The notes under the pieces are model-generated. The model had not been told where the DNA came from, searched no databases, and was given only the letters and a program-made list of their open reading frames with translations. A program made the translations under genes and the position numbers. 44,942 nucleotides of DNA from Bradyrhizobium sp. (GTDB taxonomy: Bacteria > Pseudomonadota > Alphaproteobacteria > Rhizobiales > Xanthobacteraceae). Each line of letters opens with the position of its first letter. Within the stretch, counting starts at the first letter, position 1. The stretch covers positions 1 to 44,942 of the forward strand of contig NZ_SSNA01000049.1 of NCBI RefSeq assembly GCF_004799445.1, read 5' to 3'. Below are positions 18,966 through 27,424 of the stretch, one piece after another.

Positions 18966-21900
18966 CTACGCCACTCTTTGTTTGGGCAGAAATATATTTT
19001 GCAGGTCGAGCTTGGCGATTGGAACGGGCCGGCCAAACAGATAGCCCTGCACCAGGTCTACCCCAGCCCCACGCATGTATTCGAACTGTTCCTCGGTCTC
19101 GACCCCCTCGGCCGTGGTAACGGTGCCGAGACCCTGGGCCAGGGCGAGCGTCGAGGCCACCACGGCCTTGCAATCACGGCGGCTGAGAACGCCCTGTGTG
19201 AACGACTTGTCGATCTTGATCTTGTCGAAGGGAAAATTGGTCAGATAGCTCACGGAAGAATATCCGGTGCCGAAATCATCGAGCGCCACGGAGACCCCGA
19301 GGTTCTTCAGCTGCCGTATCGTCGTCAGATGCGCTTCCTGGTTTTCAAGAAGGGCGGTTTCCGTGACCTCCAGTTCCAGCCGTCCGGGCGCAAGACCGGT
19401 CTCCAGCAGGGTGCGCAACACGACGTCGAACAGGTTTCCCTTTTTGAACTGGACCGCCGAGATATTGACGGCGACCTTGACGTTCGCAGGCCACGACGTC
19501 GCATCCGTACAGGCCTGCCGCAGAATCCATTCCCCGAGCGGCGCTATCAGGCCCGTTGATTCCGCAAGGGGGATGAACCGGTCCGGCGCAACAAGACCCT
19601 CGATCGGGTGCTTCCAGCGAACCAGCGCCTCAACGCCGCAAAGCAATCGCGTCTTGGCGTCCACCACCGGCTGGTAGTGAAGCTCGAATTCATCTCGCGC
19701 GATCGCGCTCCGCAGTTCGCTTTCCGCCAATTTCTGCGTATTGGCAGCCTCGAGCATTTCAGGCCGGAATACCCGGAAATCGTTTCTTCCACTGGCTTTG
19801 GCGTCATAGAGTGCAAGATCCGCTCTCTTCAGCAGCCCCTCGGGGTCAATCTCATGTTCCGGGGCCAGCACAATGCCAATACAGGCTCCTACGCTGGCCT
19901 GATTGCCGTTGAGATCAAATGGCTGGGTAACGGCGCTGATGATTCTCAGCGCGAGCGCAGTAGCCCCCTCGTGCTGATCGGATTCACCCTCCTGGATGAT
20001 CGCAAATTCGTCGCCGCCCAACCTCGCCAGCACGTCGGTTTCCCGAATCGTGGACTGCAGACGTCTGCCTACCTCGACGAGCAATTGGTCTCCGGCGGGA
20101 TGTCCCAGCGTGTCGTTGACCTCCTTGAATTCATCGAGGTCGAGCATCATCACGGTGACCGCACCACCATTCCGCTTGAGGCGCTTGCATGCTTCTTCGA
20201 GCCTGGCATTGAATTCTGCGCGGTTTGCAAGGCCGGTCAGCACGTCGTGCCGCGCCAGGTGAATGATCTCGGCTTCCGCCCGCCGCCGATCGGTGATGTC
20301 CTCGTGCGTCGCGAGCCACCCGCCGTCAGCCATTGGCTGTCGGGTGATGAGCATGAAGCGCCCATCGGCAAACTCGTCGACCCTGCTTGTTGTCGCGTCT
20401 TTCGGAATCTGACTGAGTGAGGCAATCTTGGCCTGGGTGGCAGAATCGCTTGTCTCGCCCTTGAGAATGCCGCGGGAGATGCGATCGGCGATGATCGCGT
20501 CGTGGGGCGTGCCGACCTTCAGCAAATCCGGCGATATTTGATACAGCCGCGCATAACGTTCATTCCAGACCACGAGCCGCTTCTGGCCGTCGAACATGCA
20601 AAGCCCCTGCGTCATATTGCTCAAAGCCGCGTCGAATTGCATGTTGATGCGCGACAGTTCGGTGGCCTGCCGAAAGATATCGGTCTCGCGGCGTAGCCGT
20701 TCGGTGGTATCCTCATGGGTGGCTACCCATCCGCCATCCGAAAGCAGACGGCTGGTGATTTGAATTGAACGTCCGCCCCCAGCGCTAATGGTGATGGATT
20801 CCCCGCGCACCGCACGCTCCAGGAGTTGGGAACAATGTTCATCGATATCGCCCAGCAACGATCCCGTTTGCTTTCGATGCGCCACCAGATCGCGAAAATC
20901 GCAACCCGGCTTCGCCGTGTCGGGCGACAGACCGTACATCTCGATATATCGCCGGTTGCAAACGACGAGCCGGTTGGATTGATCGAACAGCGTCAGGCCC
21001 TGCGTCATATTGTCGACGGCAGTGTCGAGACGCTGCTTTTCCAACGCCAGTCGACGCTGGGCTGATTGGTGCTGCCACGACAGCCGCCGAACGATCAGAA
21101 CCAGGAGGACGGCGACGATGATCGCGGAAAGACCGGCGGCGACAACCATGAATTTGGTTTGCGCCCGCCAATCGGCAAGTGCGGAAGCCACCGTCGTCGT
21201 CGCTATAACAGACAGTGGAAATCGACTTAAGCTCTGAACGGCGGCCAGTCGATCCTGGCCATCGACGGGACTGATCAGCCGCCTGGTGCCGTGATCCAGA
21301 TCCAGCAAAGCCGCTGCCGCGGGCACCGTCCTGAAATTCTTGCCGATCGTCTCTTCGACGTGGGGATAGCGCGCCAGTCTCGCTCCATCATGATGGAACA
21401 TGGAAATCGTGGCATCTTTTCCCAGCGCCACCGAGGAAAAAAATTCTTCAAATTTGGCCGGTGCAACGGCCCGCGAAACGACGCCCAGAAACTCACCGCT
21501 CGGCCCGCTCACCTTGCGGGTGATGAGCGTTCTCCAGCCCCCGGAAAACCGGCTCCGCACCAGTTCGATCTGGGGCTGTGTCGCCTCCGAGCTTGATTTG
21601 AGAGCCTTGAAATACGCGCGATCGGCGATGTTGACGGCCGGGACGACCGACACTTCCGACGAATTGATCAGGTCTCCCGCGGAGTCATAGATATTGAAAC
21701 CAGCGATTTTATGGGAATCACCAACCCTGGCCTTCAACAGCAGGTGCATTTCGCTCGCGGACATCTGGCGCTTGAATTCGTCTGCAGACGCGATTCCGGC
21801 CTGATGTACCTGTGCAATGATGTCGTTCAAGGGAACTTCGGCATCGCCGAGTTGCTGATCGAAATGATGAGCGAGCAGCCAAACGGTATTTTCCAGCTCG

Positions 21901-22106
21901 CGTTTGCTGCTTTCAAGCGCCTGATCGCGGAAATTGCCGACCATGATCACGGTCCCGATCGCGATTGCCGCGATCAGCAGGATGCCGCAACCGACAAGCC
22001 AGCGAATTGGATCGCGTCGGCCCGGCAATTCACCGTCGCTGAAATCGGCTGTTCCAGCCACGGCTTCGCGGCGCGCAGGGCTGATATCTGGAAGCGGCTT
22101 CTGCAT
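18966..22106 (-). CDS. Membrane sensor with two PAS, GGDEF and EAL domains
   Basis: A 1046-residue cyclic-di-GMP enzyme. Transmembrane segments at about 36-57 and 318-341 flank a periplasmic double-Cache-like sensor (AYFKALKSSSEATQPQIEL; SGPSGEFLGVVSRAV). Two PAS domains follow in tandem (about 362-480 and 487-610) with matching openings, NMTQGLTLFDQSNRLVVCNRRY and NMTQGLCMFDGQKRLVVWNERY, so they arose by duplication. The cyclase motif RLGGDEFAI is intact near residue 697. The EAL domain keeps EALVRW (near 825), NISAVQF, DDFGTGYSS, KIDKSF and EGVET, so phosphodiesterase activity is expected; which activity dominates is not predictable. It lies between phoR and pstS, with 111 bp to the phoR stop. 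Confidence 0.95.
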   Translation of the reverse strand: MQKPLPDISPARREAVAGTADFSDGELPGRRDPIRWLVGCGILLIAAIAIGTVIMVGNFRDQALESSKRELENTVWLLAHHFDQQLGDAEVPLNDIIAQVHQAGIASADEFKRQMSASEMHLLLKARVGDSHKIAGFNIYDSAGDLINSSEVSVVPAVNIADRAYFKALKSSSEATQPQIELVRSRFSGGWRTLITRKVSGPSGEFLGVVSRAVAPAKFEEFFSSVALGKDATISMFHHDGARLARYPHVEETIGKNFRTVPAAAALLDLDHGTRRLISPVDGQDRLAAVQSLSRFPLSVIATTTVASALADWRAQTKFMVVAAGLSAIIVAVLLVLIVRRLSWQHQSAQRRLALEKQRLDTAVDNMTQGLTLFDQSNRLVVCNRRYIEMYGLSPDTAKPGCDFRDLVAHRKQTGSLLGDIDEHCSQLLERAVRGESITISAGGGRSIQITSRLLSDGGWVATHEDTTERLRRETDIFRQATELSRINMQFDAALSNMTQGLCMFDGQKRLVVWNERYARLYQISPDLLKVGTPHDAIIADRISRGILKGETSDSATQAKIASLSQIPKDATTSRVDEFADGRFMLITRQPMADGGWLATHEDITDRRRAEAEIIHLARHDVLTGLANRAEFNARLEEACKRLKRNGGAVTVMMLDLDEFKEVNDTLGHPAGDQLLVEVGRRLQSTIRETDVLARLGGDEFAIIQEGESDQHEGATALALRIISAVTQPFDLNGNQASVGACIGIVLAPEHEIDPEGLLKRADLALYDAKASGRNDFRVFRPEMLEAANTQKLAESELRSAIARDEFELHYQPVVDAKTRLLCGVEALVRWKHPIEGLVAPDRFIPLAESTGLIAPLGEWILRQACTDATSWPANVKVAVNISAVQFKKGNLFDVVLRTLLETGLAPGRLELEVTETALLENQEAHLTTIRQLKNLGVSVALDDFGTGYSSVSYLTNFPFDKIKIDKSFTQGVLSRRDCKAVVASTLALAQGLGTVTTAEGVETEEQFEYMRGAGVDLVQGYLFGRPVPIAKLDLQNIFLPKQRVA

Positions 22107-22216
22107 TTTCGCTCTCCCCGGCAGACTTCAATACAGTCCGTGGGTAGAGGTCGCGTTAGCAATATGGGTTAGCTAGATGTTAATCCGGAGCCTTTCCGGG
22201 CAGCGCGAGGCGCGAT

Positions 22217-23515
22217 TCAGGTCGAATCCGGGATCTTGGCCTGGGGAAAGCAGGCGGTAAAAGTGGCGCCGTGTTTCAGCACGCTCTCGATCAAAAGCCG
22301 GCCGCGATGACGGTTAACAATATGTTTGACCAGCGACAGACCAAGCCCGGTTCCACCCTGGGCGCGGCTGTCGCCGACATCCACCCGATAGAACCGTTCG
22401 GTGAGCCGCGGCAGGTGCTCGGGCGCGATGCCTGGGCCGAAATCGCGCACGATGACCCGTACCTCCGGAGCGCCCTCGCCGGACATCGCCGAGGTGAGGG
22501 AGACGATGACCTTGCCGCCGGACGCGCCATATTTCAGCGCGTTTTCGATCAGGTTCTCGAACAGCCGCAGCAACTCCTCGCGATCGCCGGCGATCGAAAC
22601 CGGCGCATCCGGCAGATCGATGTCGATGACGACCTGGCGTTCGCGCGCCAGCGGCTCCAGCCCGTCGGCGACCTGCCGGATGATCGGAACGATATCCACC
22701 AGCGTATCCGGGCGGACGTGGGCCGAGAGTTCGACCCGCGACAGCGACAGCAGATCGTCGATCAGCCGTGCCATCCGCGTCGCCTGGGTATGCATGATGC
22801 CGAGAAAACGTTCGCGCGCCTTGGCGTCGTCCTTGGCCGGCCCCTGCAGCGTATCGATGAAGCCCGACAGTGCCGCCAGGGGGGTACGCAATTCATGGCT
22901 GGCATTGGCCACGAAATCGGCGCGCATCTCCTCGACCCGACGCAGCGGCGTTTGGTCGTGGAACGTCATCAGCATGCATTTATCGGTGCCGCCGAACAGC
23001 GTCGGGACCGGGACCGGGGTGATGATCAGTTCCATCCAGCGATCCACCGGCACGTGATCGAGATAGGTCGCGCGACGGGCTTCCGTCGTCGCGATGGCTT
23101 CGCGGAGCGCGGTGATGATCTCGGGCGAACGCAACGCAAATTGGGCGAGCTCATTCCTGCGCAGCGCCGGCGCCAGCTGTGCGGCGGCCGCATTGAGGTG
23201 GATGACGCGGCCGGCGCGGTCCAGCAAGACGGCCGGATCCGGCATGCCGGCGACGATGGCGCTGACGGCAGCGGTTTCAACCGGGTTGACCCCGCGGACA
23301 TCTTCGCGGGACGCAGCGGCATTGTGTAGTCGCCACGGCACCAGCGCCGCCGCGGCGATACAGGCAAAAACGGCGGTGGCGCGCAGCGGTGACAATCCGC
23401 CGAACGCGACCAGCACCGTCAGAGCCAGACCGGCGGCGAGCAGGATGATCGCCGAATGCCTCAACCGATCCGGCCACGGCGAAAAGAAGGAAGAAGGAGA
23501 ATCGTCTATAGCCAT
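22217..23515 (-). CDS. phoR: Phosphate regulon sensor kinase PhoR
   Basis: An inner-membrane histidine kinase that phosphorylates PhoB under phosphate limitation. I start at 23515 (MAIDDSPSS) with GGGAG eight bases upstream, giving 432 residues; an ATG at 23569 would overlap the preceding gene. Two hydrophobic segments lie near residues 22-60. A PAS domain follows (MPDPAVLLDRAGRVIHLNAAA). The phospho-acceptor histidine is near 206 in FVANASHELRTPLAALSGFIDTL. The ATP domain shows NLIENALKYG, DFGPGIA and GGTGLGLSLVKHIV. The short periplasmic loop and PAS are typical of PhoR. It is separated from pstS by about 6.3 kb holding a chemoreceptor and a c-di-GMP protein. Confidence 0.9.
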   Translation of the reverse strand: MAIDDSPSSFFSPWPDRLRHSAIILLAAGLALTVLVAFGGLSPLRATAVFACIAAAALVPWRLHNAAASREDVRGVNPVETAAVSAIVAGMPDPAVLLDRAGRVIHLNAAAAQLAPALRRNELAQFALRSPEIITALREAIATTEARRATYLDHVPVDRWMELIITPVPVPTLFGGTDKCMLMTFHDQTPLRRVEEMRADFVANASHELRTPLAALSGFIDTLQGPAKDDAKARERFLGIMHTQATRMARLIDDLLSLSRVELSAHVRPDTLVDIVPIIRQVADGLEPLARERQVVIDIDLPDAPVSIAGDREELLRLFENLIENALKYGASGGKVIVSLTSAMSGEGAPEVRVIVRDFGPGIAPEHLPRLTERFYRVDVGDSRAQGGTGLGLSLVKHIVNRHRGRLLIESVLKHGATFTACFPQAKIPDST

Positions 23516-23549
23516 CAGGCCGGCTCCCATCCCATTCGGGTCCGTATCG

Positions 23550-24605
23550 TCAGGAGCCGGTATCCCCACGCTCTCGCACGTAAACGGCTTCGCGCTTCGG
23601 CTCGGCGCCAGCGCCTGGCGTCACCCGCGGCAGGCGTTTCAGCCGCGCACTGAGGATAACCTCCCGAAACGTCAGTAAGATTACAGATATGACGAATGGA
23701 GCAAGATAGTAGAGGAGGCGGAACAGCAGCATTCCCGCAAGCAGGTCTTCCCGGTCCATCTGCCACAGACCGACCAGCATGGCGGCGTCGAAGACGCCGA
23801 GCCCGCCAGGGGAGTGGCTGGCGAAGCCCAATAGCGTCGCCGAAACGAAAATCACCGCCACAACGACGAAGCCCAAATTGGGTTCGTCCGGCACCAGTTC
23901 GTACATCGCCAGGGCACAGAAGCCCAGATCGACGATTCCAATCGCGATCTGCAGCAGCGTCAGCGGTCCGCCAGGCAGCCCCACCGTCCATGGCCCGCGG
24001 CCAACGTTGCGCGGTCGCGTCCATACCCAGACCACATACGCCACCAGGGCGATGATGATGGCGAAGGCGGCCAAGCGATTGAACCAGGGCGGCAGCTGAT
24101 CGATCGCCGCGGCGGCTTCCGGATGATAGGCGATTCCCAGCCCCAGCACCGCGGCATTGCCGAGCCAGAACGTCAGGCCAGCGAGAAAACAGATCTTGGC
24201 GACGTCGATCGCGTTCAGCCCCCAGGCCGAATAGATGCGATAGCGTACCGCGCCGCCGGTAAAGACGCTGGCGCCGACATTGTGCCCGATCGAATAGCTG
24301 CTGAAGGCTGCGAGCGCGTTGATGCGATAGGGGATGTCGTTTCGGCCGATCGCGCGCACCGCGAACAGATCATAGAAGGTCAATGTGAAATAGCCCGCGG
24401 CCACGAACAGCGCCGCCAGCGCGATCGAACGGGGCTCGGTCCCCTTGATGGCCTCGATGACCTCGCCGACATCGATGCCTCGGAGCATGTGATACAGCAC
24501 GTAGCACGCGATCCCGATGACCGTGACGCTGATCGCAACGCCTAACTTGTGCAGGATTTGCCTCTGGCGCAGAACCGAGATCGCCCTGCGTATTGCTTCC
24601 AGCAT
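23550..24605 (-). CDS. Flippase-like integral membrane protein (LPG synthase TM / UPF0104 family)
   Basis: A 351-residue protein with about eight hydrophobic segments. The pattern matches the membrane half of lysylphosphatidylglycerol synthases (MprF): FTLTFYDLFAVRAIGRNDIPY, AFSSYSIGHNVGASVFTGGAVRYRIYSAWGL, and SATLLGFASHSPGGLGVFDAAML. The catalytic aminoacyl-transferase domain (DUF2156) is absent, so this is the flippase-type part alone; such stand-alone members are widespread and mostly uncharacterised. It ends 34 bp before the phoR start on the same strand, so the two are probably one transcript. A role in lipid movement is inferred from the family. Confidence 0.85.
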   Translation of the reverse strand: MLEAIRRAISVLRQRQILHKLGVAISVTVIGIACYVLYHMLRGIDVGEVIEAIKGTEPRSIALAALFVAAGYFTLTFYDLFAVRAIGRNDIPYRINALAAFSSYSIGHNVGASVFTGGAVRYRIYSAWGLNAIDVAKICFLAGLTFWLGNAAVLGLGIAYHPEAAAAIDQLPPWFNRLAAFAIIIALVAYVVWVWTRPRNVGRGPWTVGLPGGPLTLLQIAIGIVDLGFCALAMYELVPDEPNLGFVVVAVIFVSATLLGFASHSPGGLGVFDAAMLVGLWQMDREDLLAGMLLFRLLYYLAPFVISVILLTFREVILSARLKRLPRVTPGAGAEPKREAVYVRERGDTGS

Positions 24606-24815
24606 CTAGACCTCGAACTACGATCCCACGACGATAGCGCTATGCGGACCTTGCCGCCACCGCGCCATACTTGCTCCCCGGCGTCATGTGGTAGCTTGTT
24701 TTGGGCCGGAGTGGAATTCGCTTGATGCGAATAAAACGCGTTCCTTCAATATATTAGGGGATCGCTGGCGGCGGAATCCGTGGTTTTGCTGCATTCGCTC
24801 CGACAGCGCCGAAAT

Positions 24816-24843
24816 CCCCACGCGCAAGCCTGCGCGCGAGGGG
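24816..24843 (-). terminator. Probable terminator after the DinB-fold gene
   Basis: Read on the minus strand, CCCCTCGCGCG pairs with a GCGCGTGGGG-type arm through nine pairs with one A-A mismatch, then ATTTCGG follows. It starts 17 bases after the stop codon. The T-run is short, so termination may be partial. The remaining bases up to 24605 hold no gene I recognise. Confidence 0.45.
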
Positions 24844-24859
24844 TGAAGTTTTCGTGATT

Positions 24860-25381
24860 TCAGGCGGCCGGTCTTGCCGGCAGCCGCTGAAAAAACAACA
24901 GATCGAGTTCCGGCGCCTCACCGACCAGCCCGGTCAACACCGCATGGACCTGCCCGCGGTGGTGGGTTTGGTGATTGAACCAATGCGCCAGCGCCGGGGC
25001 CAGTTGCTGCTCGAATGGCTCGGGCGAGGAGACGCGGCGGTATTTGATCGTCCTCGCGATGCGTGCGTCATCGAGGCCATCGACAAAATCGACGATCCGG
25101 CGATCCTCGACCTCGCGCGCCGCAAGAAGTTCGTCGAACGTCTCGAACAGGATCGCATCCAGCCGGCCGGGTGCGTCGCCCACCCCGGTGAACCGCTGCA
25201 TCCAGATCCGGTCGGTCACCAGCAGATGGTTCAAGGTACCGTGGACCGATTTGAAGAAGGCGCCGCGGTCGGCGCGGTATTGCTCCGGGGAGAGCCGGGC
25301 TGCGGCCGCATAAAGTCGGCCATTGGCCCAGGCATTGTAGTGACCGAACATCCGATAATGAGCTACGGGGCTTATGGGCAT
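24860..25381 (-). CDS. DinB-fold metalloprotein
   Basis: A 173-residue four-helix-bundle protein of the DinB/YfiT superfamily. The three metal-binding histidines are H52 in GTLNHLLVTDRIW, and H137 and H141 in AHWFNHQTHHRGQVHAVL, with the family's H-x3-H spacing. The start at 25381 (MPISPVAHYRMFGHYNAW) gives the normal N-terminal helix; an upstream ATG at 25594 would add 71 non-matching residues. Members include bacillithiol or mycothiol transferases and many proteins of unknown function; in Alphaproteobacteria the role is mostly undefined, with damage or thiol metabolism suspected. The small membrane protein gene ends 28 bp upstream on the same strand. Confidence 0.9.
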   Translation of the reverse strand: MPISPVAHYRMFGHYNAWANGRLYAAAARLSPEQYRADRGAFFKSVHGTLNHLLVTDRIWMQRFTGVGDAPGRLDAILFETFDELLAAREVEDRRIVDFVDGLDDARIARTIKYRRVSSPEPFEQQLAPALAHWFNHQTHHRGQVHAVLTGLVGEAPELDLLFFQRLPARPAA

Positions 25382-25409
25382 CTCGGTTAACCCCGGGGCA
25401 CTGGAAGGC

Positions 25410-25706
25410 TCAGGCCGCCTTCGCATGGCCGGAAAGCACCCGGTCGCGCAGCCACGATCCCACCGCGCAACCGGCCAAATAGAGGGCGAACATGATGAGG
25501 CCGAGGTCGAGCCAATAACCGGCGCGGCCGGGAACCACGCGGGCAAGCGCCGCGGCGACGAGTGCCGCCGCCAGCACCGCCAGCCACCGCGCAAGCGGCT
25601 TCGACACGCCCTGGCCGCGATGAACCACGGCGATCCAGCCCATCGCGAACCCCAGCAACAGCGACGCCAGCAACCAGCCCCAATGAAATGTCGCCAGATA
25701 TGTCAT
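25410..25706 (-). CDS. Small membrane protein, function unknown
   Basis: A 98-residue protein with about three hydrophobic segments: WLLASLLLGFAMGWIAVV (about 10-27), LARWLAVLAAALVAAALARVV (about 38-58) and LDLGLIMFALYLAGCAVGSWL (about 66-86). No catalytic motif is visible. It begins two bases after the stop of the OmpA-like gene, so the two are co-translated, which is the best evidence that it is real. A partner role for the OmpA-like envelope protein is a plausible inference. I do not recognise the family. Confidence 0.75.
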   Translation of the reverse strand: MTYLATFHWGWLLASLLLGFAMGWIAVVHRGQGVSKPLARWLAVLAAALVAAALARVVPGRAGYWLDLGLIMFALYLAGCAVGSWLRDRVLSGHAKAA

Positions 25707-25708
25707 CG

Positions 25709-27106
25709 CTATTCCTTCACCACGAATTCGATGCGGCGGTTCTGCGCCTTGCCTTCGTCGGTATCATTGGTCGCGACCGGCCGCGCGCTGCCATAGCCGA
25801 TCGCGGTGAACCTGCCCGCGGGCAATCCGGCCTTCACCAGATACTCCATCACCGCCTGTGCCCGCTTTTCGGACAGCGTCTGGTTGAAGGCATTCTCGCC
25901 GTCGCCGTCGGAGTGCCCCCCGATCTCGATATTGGCGGTCGGGCAGCGCAGCGCGGTTTCGATCAGGCGATCGAGCAGGCCGGCGGAATCCGGGTCAAGG
26001 TTGGCGCGCCCGGACACGAACCGGATGGTTGCCTTCCCGAGCAATTCCGAAAACAGCTGCTGACACACGGTGGCATCCACGGGGGCTGCCGCAGGCTTCA
26101 CCGAAATTTCCGCCTTGAGCTGCCAGCCTTGCTGGAAATCCTTGACCAGGTTGCTGCGGATCTGAGCCGGCGCCGTTTCATACAATGCGTCGCCCGAGAG
26201 CTTCACCTCGCGGTCAGACACCACCAGCGTACCGGTCGACAGCCGCGACAACGCGCCCAGCGCCGGCACCACGGCGGCGGCGAATCCGGATGGCGCCCCG
26301 ACGCTGGCCTTGAGATTGTCGACCACCTTCTCGCTGAAGAACTTGCGCGCGGCTGCCGCCACGATCGCCGCGTGGACGCTGTTGTCGGGGACGTAGCCGG
26401 TCAGCGTCAGCGTCACCGCGACCGGGTCCTTGTAGGCCTGGAATATATAAGGCGGCGCCTTGATCTCATTGGCGGCCACCGAAAACCCCTCGGGGAGATT
26501 TTTCAGGGCGGCCGCGATCGCTTCCCTGCCGCCGAGATCGCGCGCCATCCCGGAAAGGCTAACCTTGGTGTCCGAAATCGTGATCTTGCCGTCCTTCAGT
26601 TTCCCGACCTGGTCAAGCAGCAACAGCGCCGCATTGTCGAAACGGGGTGGCGCGCCACGCGACAGGTTCATCTGATCGACCACCTCGACGCCACCGAGAG
26701 CTGCGCGGGCCGCCTCCAAGAGCTTGCCCTTGCTCGCCGGCAAGGGCGAACTGCCCGACAGCGTGACCCTGACCACGTCCCGCTCGGCCGACCAGACGAA
26801 CGGCTTGGCCTCGGGGACCAGGCGGGTTTCATCGTTGACCAGCCGCACGCCCGGCACGGCTTCGACCGCGGCTACCGCGCTGCGACGCCCCTCTTCGGAG
26901 AACGCATCCGCCGCAAACGTGACGTCGCGGCCGGCGACCGCTACTCTGCTCTTGTCGAGCACGGTATCCTTAAGGGCGGCGGTACTTCGGGCCGCAAGGT
27001 CGGATTCCAGGGGCCCGGTACTCGTCCACGCCGCAATCGCCCAAAACACAACCAGCGGAATCACGCCCGGCCACCATTTGCTGCTCCACCTGAAAAATCC
27101 GTGCAT
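25709..27106 (-). CDS. OmpA-family protein with BON-like repeats
   Basis: A 465-residue envelope protein. The start at 27106 (MHGFFRWSSKWWPGVIP) is preferred; an earlier ATG at 27190 would place the coding sequence inside a perfect inverted repeat. One N-terminal membrane segment lies at about residues 13-30. Repeated beta-alpha units of BON type follow (VAVAGRDVTFAADAFSEEG; KITISDTKVSLSGMARD; VTLTLTGYVPDNSVHAAI; TLVVSDREVKLSGDA). The last 110 residues are an OmpA peptidoglycan-binding domain: FVSGRANLDPDSAGLLDRL, IEIGGHSDGDGENAFNQTLSEKRA, QNRRIEFVVK. The layout resembles Mycobacterium ArfA/OmpATb (BON plus OmpA). It probably anchors to peptidoglycan from the inner membrane. Confidence 0.88.
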   Translation of the reverse strand: MHGFFRWSSKWWPGVIPLVVFWAIAAWTSTGPLESDLAARSTAALKDTVLDKSRVAVAGRDVTFAADAFSEEGRRSAVAAVEAVPGVRLVNDETRLVPEAKPFVWSAERDVVRVTLSGSSPLPASKGKLLEAARAALGGVEVVDQMNLSRGAPPRFDNAALLLLDQVGKLKDGKITISDTKVSLSGMARDLGGREAIAAALKNLPEGFSVAANEIKAPPYIFQAYKDPVAVTLTLTGYVPDNSVHAAIVAAAARKFFSEKVVDNLKASVGAPSGFAAAVVPALGALSRLSTGTLVVSDREVKLSGDALYETAPAQIRSNLVKDFQQGWQLKAEISVKPAAAPVDATVCQQLFSELLGKATIRFVSGRANLDPDSAGLLDRLIETALRCPTANIEIGGHSDGDGENAFNQTLSEKRAQAVMEYLVKAGLPAGRFTAIGYGSARPVATNDTDEGKAQNRRIEFVVKE

Positions 27107-27133
27107 TCGCTGTCCCGCGGGACCTTGCGCCCC

Positions 27134-27188
27134 GTTTTCCGAAGTTCGTGAACTCTCGTGGCGTCCCCTGACACGAACTTCGGAAAAC
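27134..27188. repeat. Perfect 17-bp inverted repeat with 21-base spacer
   Basis: GTTTTCCGAAGTTCGTG (27134-27150) and CACGAACTTCGGAAAAC (27172-27188) are exact complements. The element starts 28 bp before the OmpA-like gene, so it lies in that gene's promoter or leader. It could be a binding site, an RNA hairpin or a small mobile-repeat remnant. The rest of the 318-bp gap up to the deacetylase gene holds no gene; GCTGATTTTCGGATTT at 27218-27233 also occurs at 37330-37345. Confidence 0.85.
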
Positions 27189-27424
27189 AAAGGGAACTGG
27201 CAACACTATGATCCGGTGCTGATTTTCGGATTTGCGCTCCTGACGCGAATTCGCGAAAGCCCATCCGTGCAGCACTGGAAACAGAGAGAAAACAAACCCT
27301 TGCGGGGCTGTCAAACCCGAAATGATAGGAAATGGTCAAGCGGACTATACGGCCCGACTAACCGTTTGTTCAGGGGTCTCCCACTAGCTTCAAAAAACCC
27401 GTCCAAACCGGTCGACCAGTCCCG

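Noticed and set aside
25562..27151. 529-codon plus-strand frame opposite the OmpA-like gene
   Set aside because: The minus strand has recognisable BON and OmpA motifs and a coupled neighbour. The plus frame is Arg-rich with no motif.
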